DNA of 14,436 nt, from NCBI GenBank assembly GCA_003504855.1, contig DNZD01000007.1:1-14436 (forward strand), read 5' to 3'. This document shows, piece by piece, positions 13,675-14,436 of this stretch (its first letter is position 1; each line of letters starts with the position of its first letter). This DNA comes from Cytophagales bacterium (GTDB lineage: Bacteria > Bacteroidota > Bacteroidia > Cytophagales > Cyclobacteriaceae). The translations under genes were made by a program, and so were the position numbers. The notes under the pieces were generated by a model that was not told where the DNA came from, did no database searches, and was given only the letters and a program-made list of their open reading frames with translations.

Positions 13675-14436
13675 AATGATAGAGTGCTCGTGTTTGTCGA
13701 AATAAATTTTCCCAATTGCTGATAACGTTCATAACGTTTGGCGTAGATACCGGTGACCTTGGCCTGTGGCTTGTATTCAGCATCAAAGCCCTGCCCCATC
13801 GAAGCCATCGCCTCCTCCACCCGTGGATACAACCCGGCGGCCGTGGCGGCAAACATGGAAGCACCGGCGGCACAAGTCTGTTCTGACCGATGAATACGGA
13901 TTGGCATGTTCATGACATTGGCCATCACCTGCATGATATACGGTGACTTGCGCGCTACACCGCCCAGTCCGATCAGCGCTTTGACGGGAACGCCCTGCTC
14001 ATTGAACCGATCCACGATGGCTTTGGCACCAAAGCAAGTACCTTCCACCAATGATTTAAAGATGGCAGGCGCATTGGTTGCCAGGTTCAAAGACGTGATA
14101 CCTGCTTTTAACGTCTGGTCCGCATCCGGCGTACGACGACCATTGAGCCAGTCCACTGATAGTTCGTCCTGCTCTCCTATGGGTAGCGACATGGCTTGCC
14201 TGCTTAATTCAGGAATTAGTTTATCTGACCACTCACTGCGCAACCGGTCGCGTTGGGCAGCGTCGAGCCAGGTATTTTGCTGAAGCAACGTTTCCATGGG
14301 CCACTGCAGTAATTTTTGAAACCAGGCATAGGTATCGCCAAAAGCAGATTGACCTGCCTCCAACCCCATCATGCCCGGAATGATTGATCCATTCACCTGT
14401 CCGCAGATGCCATGAACCAACGTATCTTTTATTTCA
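13671..14436 (-). CDS. araB: L-ribulokinase, C-terminal part
   Basis: The C-terminal half of an FGGY-family kinase that phosphorylates L-ribulose with ATP. The frame stays open past the window end (about 255 codons visible); the TTG at 14420 is internal and not a start. Recognisable ribulokinase features are HGICGQVNGSIIPGMMGLEAG, QSAFGDTYAWF, DWLNGRRTPD, the ATP-site motif ALIGLGGVARKS, and CAAGASMFAATAAG near the C-terminus. The combination of GLEAGQSAFGDTYAWF with neighbouring araA and araD separates it from xylulokinase. It is the first visible gene of araB-araD-araA and overlaps araD by 4 nt. Regulation lies outside the window. Confidence 0.95.
   Translation of the reverse strand, partial: EIKDTLVHGICGQVNGSIIPGMMGLEAGQSAFGDTYAWFQKLLQWPMETLLQQNTWLDAAQRDRLRSEWSDKLIPELSRQAMSLPIGEQDELSVDWLNGRRTPDADQTLKAGITSLNLATNAPAIFKSLVEGTCFGAKAIVDRFNEQGVPVKALIGLGGVARKSPYIMQVMANVMNMPIRIHRSEQTCAAGASMFAATAAGLYPRVEEAMASMGQGFDAEYKPQAKVTGIYAKRYERYQQLGKFISTNTSTLSL

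Overview
The window looks like chromosomal DNA of a Bacteroidota bacterium (probably Cytophagales/Chitinophagales-like; the rank is inference). Support: a secreted CotH-family protein ends in a type IX secretion (T9SS) C-terminal sorting domain, start codons lack strong Shine-Dalgarno sequences, the arabinose genes run araB-araD-araA, and the intergenic repeats are of a style I associate with this phylum.

Layout. (i) 1-306: 3' end of a SAM hydroxide adenosyltransferase (DUF62). (ii) About 307-6220: an AT-richer accessory block, all on the minus strand. It holds a 142-aa protein of unknown function (317-745) and a compact three-gene operon (5545 down to 1101): TIR-APAZ, a catalytically dead short Argonaute, and a 520-aa protein with an McrB-N-like front and a PD-(D/E)XK nuclease domain at its end. 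The first two genes form a SPARTA defence system, in which guide-directed recognition of invader DNA switches on TIR NAD(P) hydrolysis. The third gene starts 9 nt after the Argonaute stop and is not part of the SPARTA I know. The intergenic stretches on both sides (746-1100 and 5546-6406) carry a matching pair of inverted repeats (874-898 and 5876-5901), so the operon may be a mobile cassette. (iii) 6407-6952: an SRPBCC-fold protein whose 3' end runs into a dispersed repeat, then about 600 bp of repeats without genes (6953-7547). (iv) 7548-11397: ordinary chromosomal genes: an exported class-C beta-lactamase-family hydrolase, a CotH-kinase T9SS protein, a tiny membrane protein and an ABM-type monooxygenase. 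(v) 11394-14436: an L-arabinose catabolic operon on the minus strand, araB (partial)-araD-araA, converting L-arabinose via L-ribulose and L-ribulose 5-phosphate to D-xylulose 5-phosphate.

The point of greatest interest is the three-gene SPARTA-plus-nuclease operon and the paired boundary sequences around it. SPARTA itself is a described system. The linkage to this particular nuclease, and the cassette-like ends, are what may be new.
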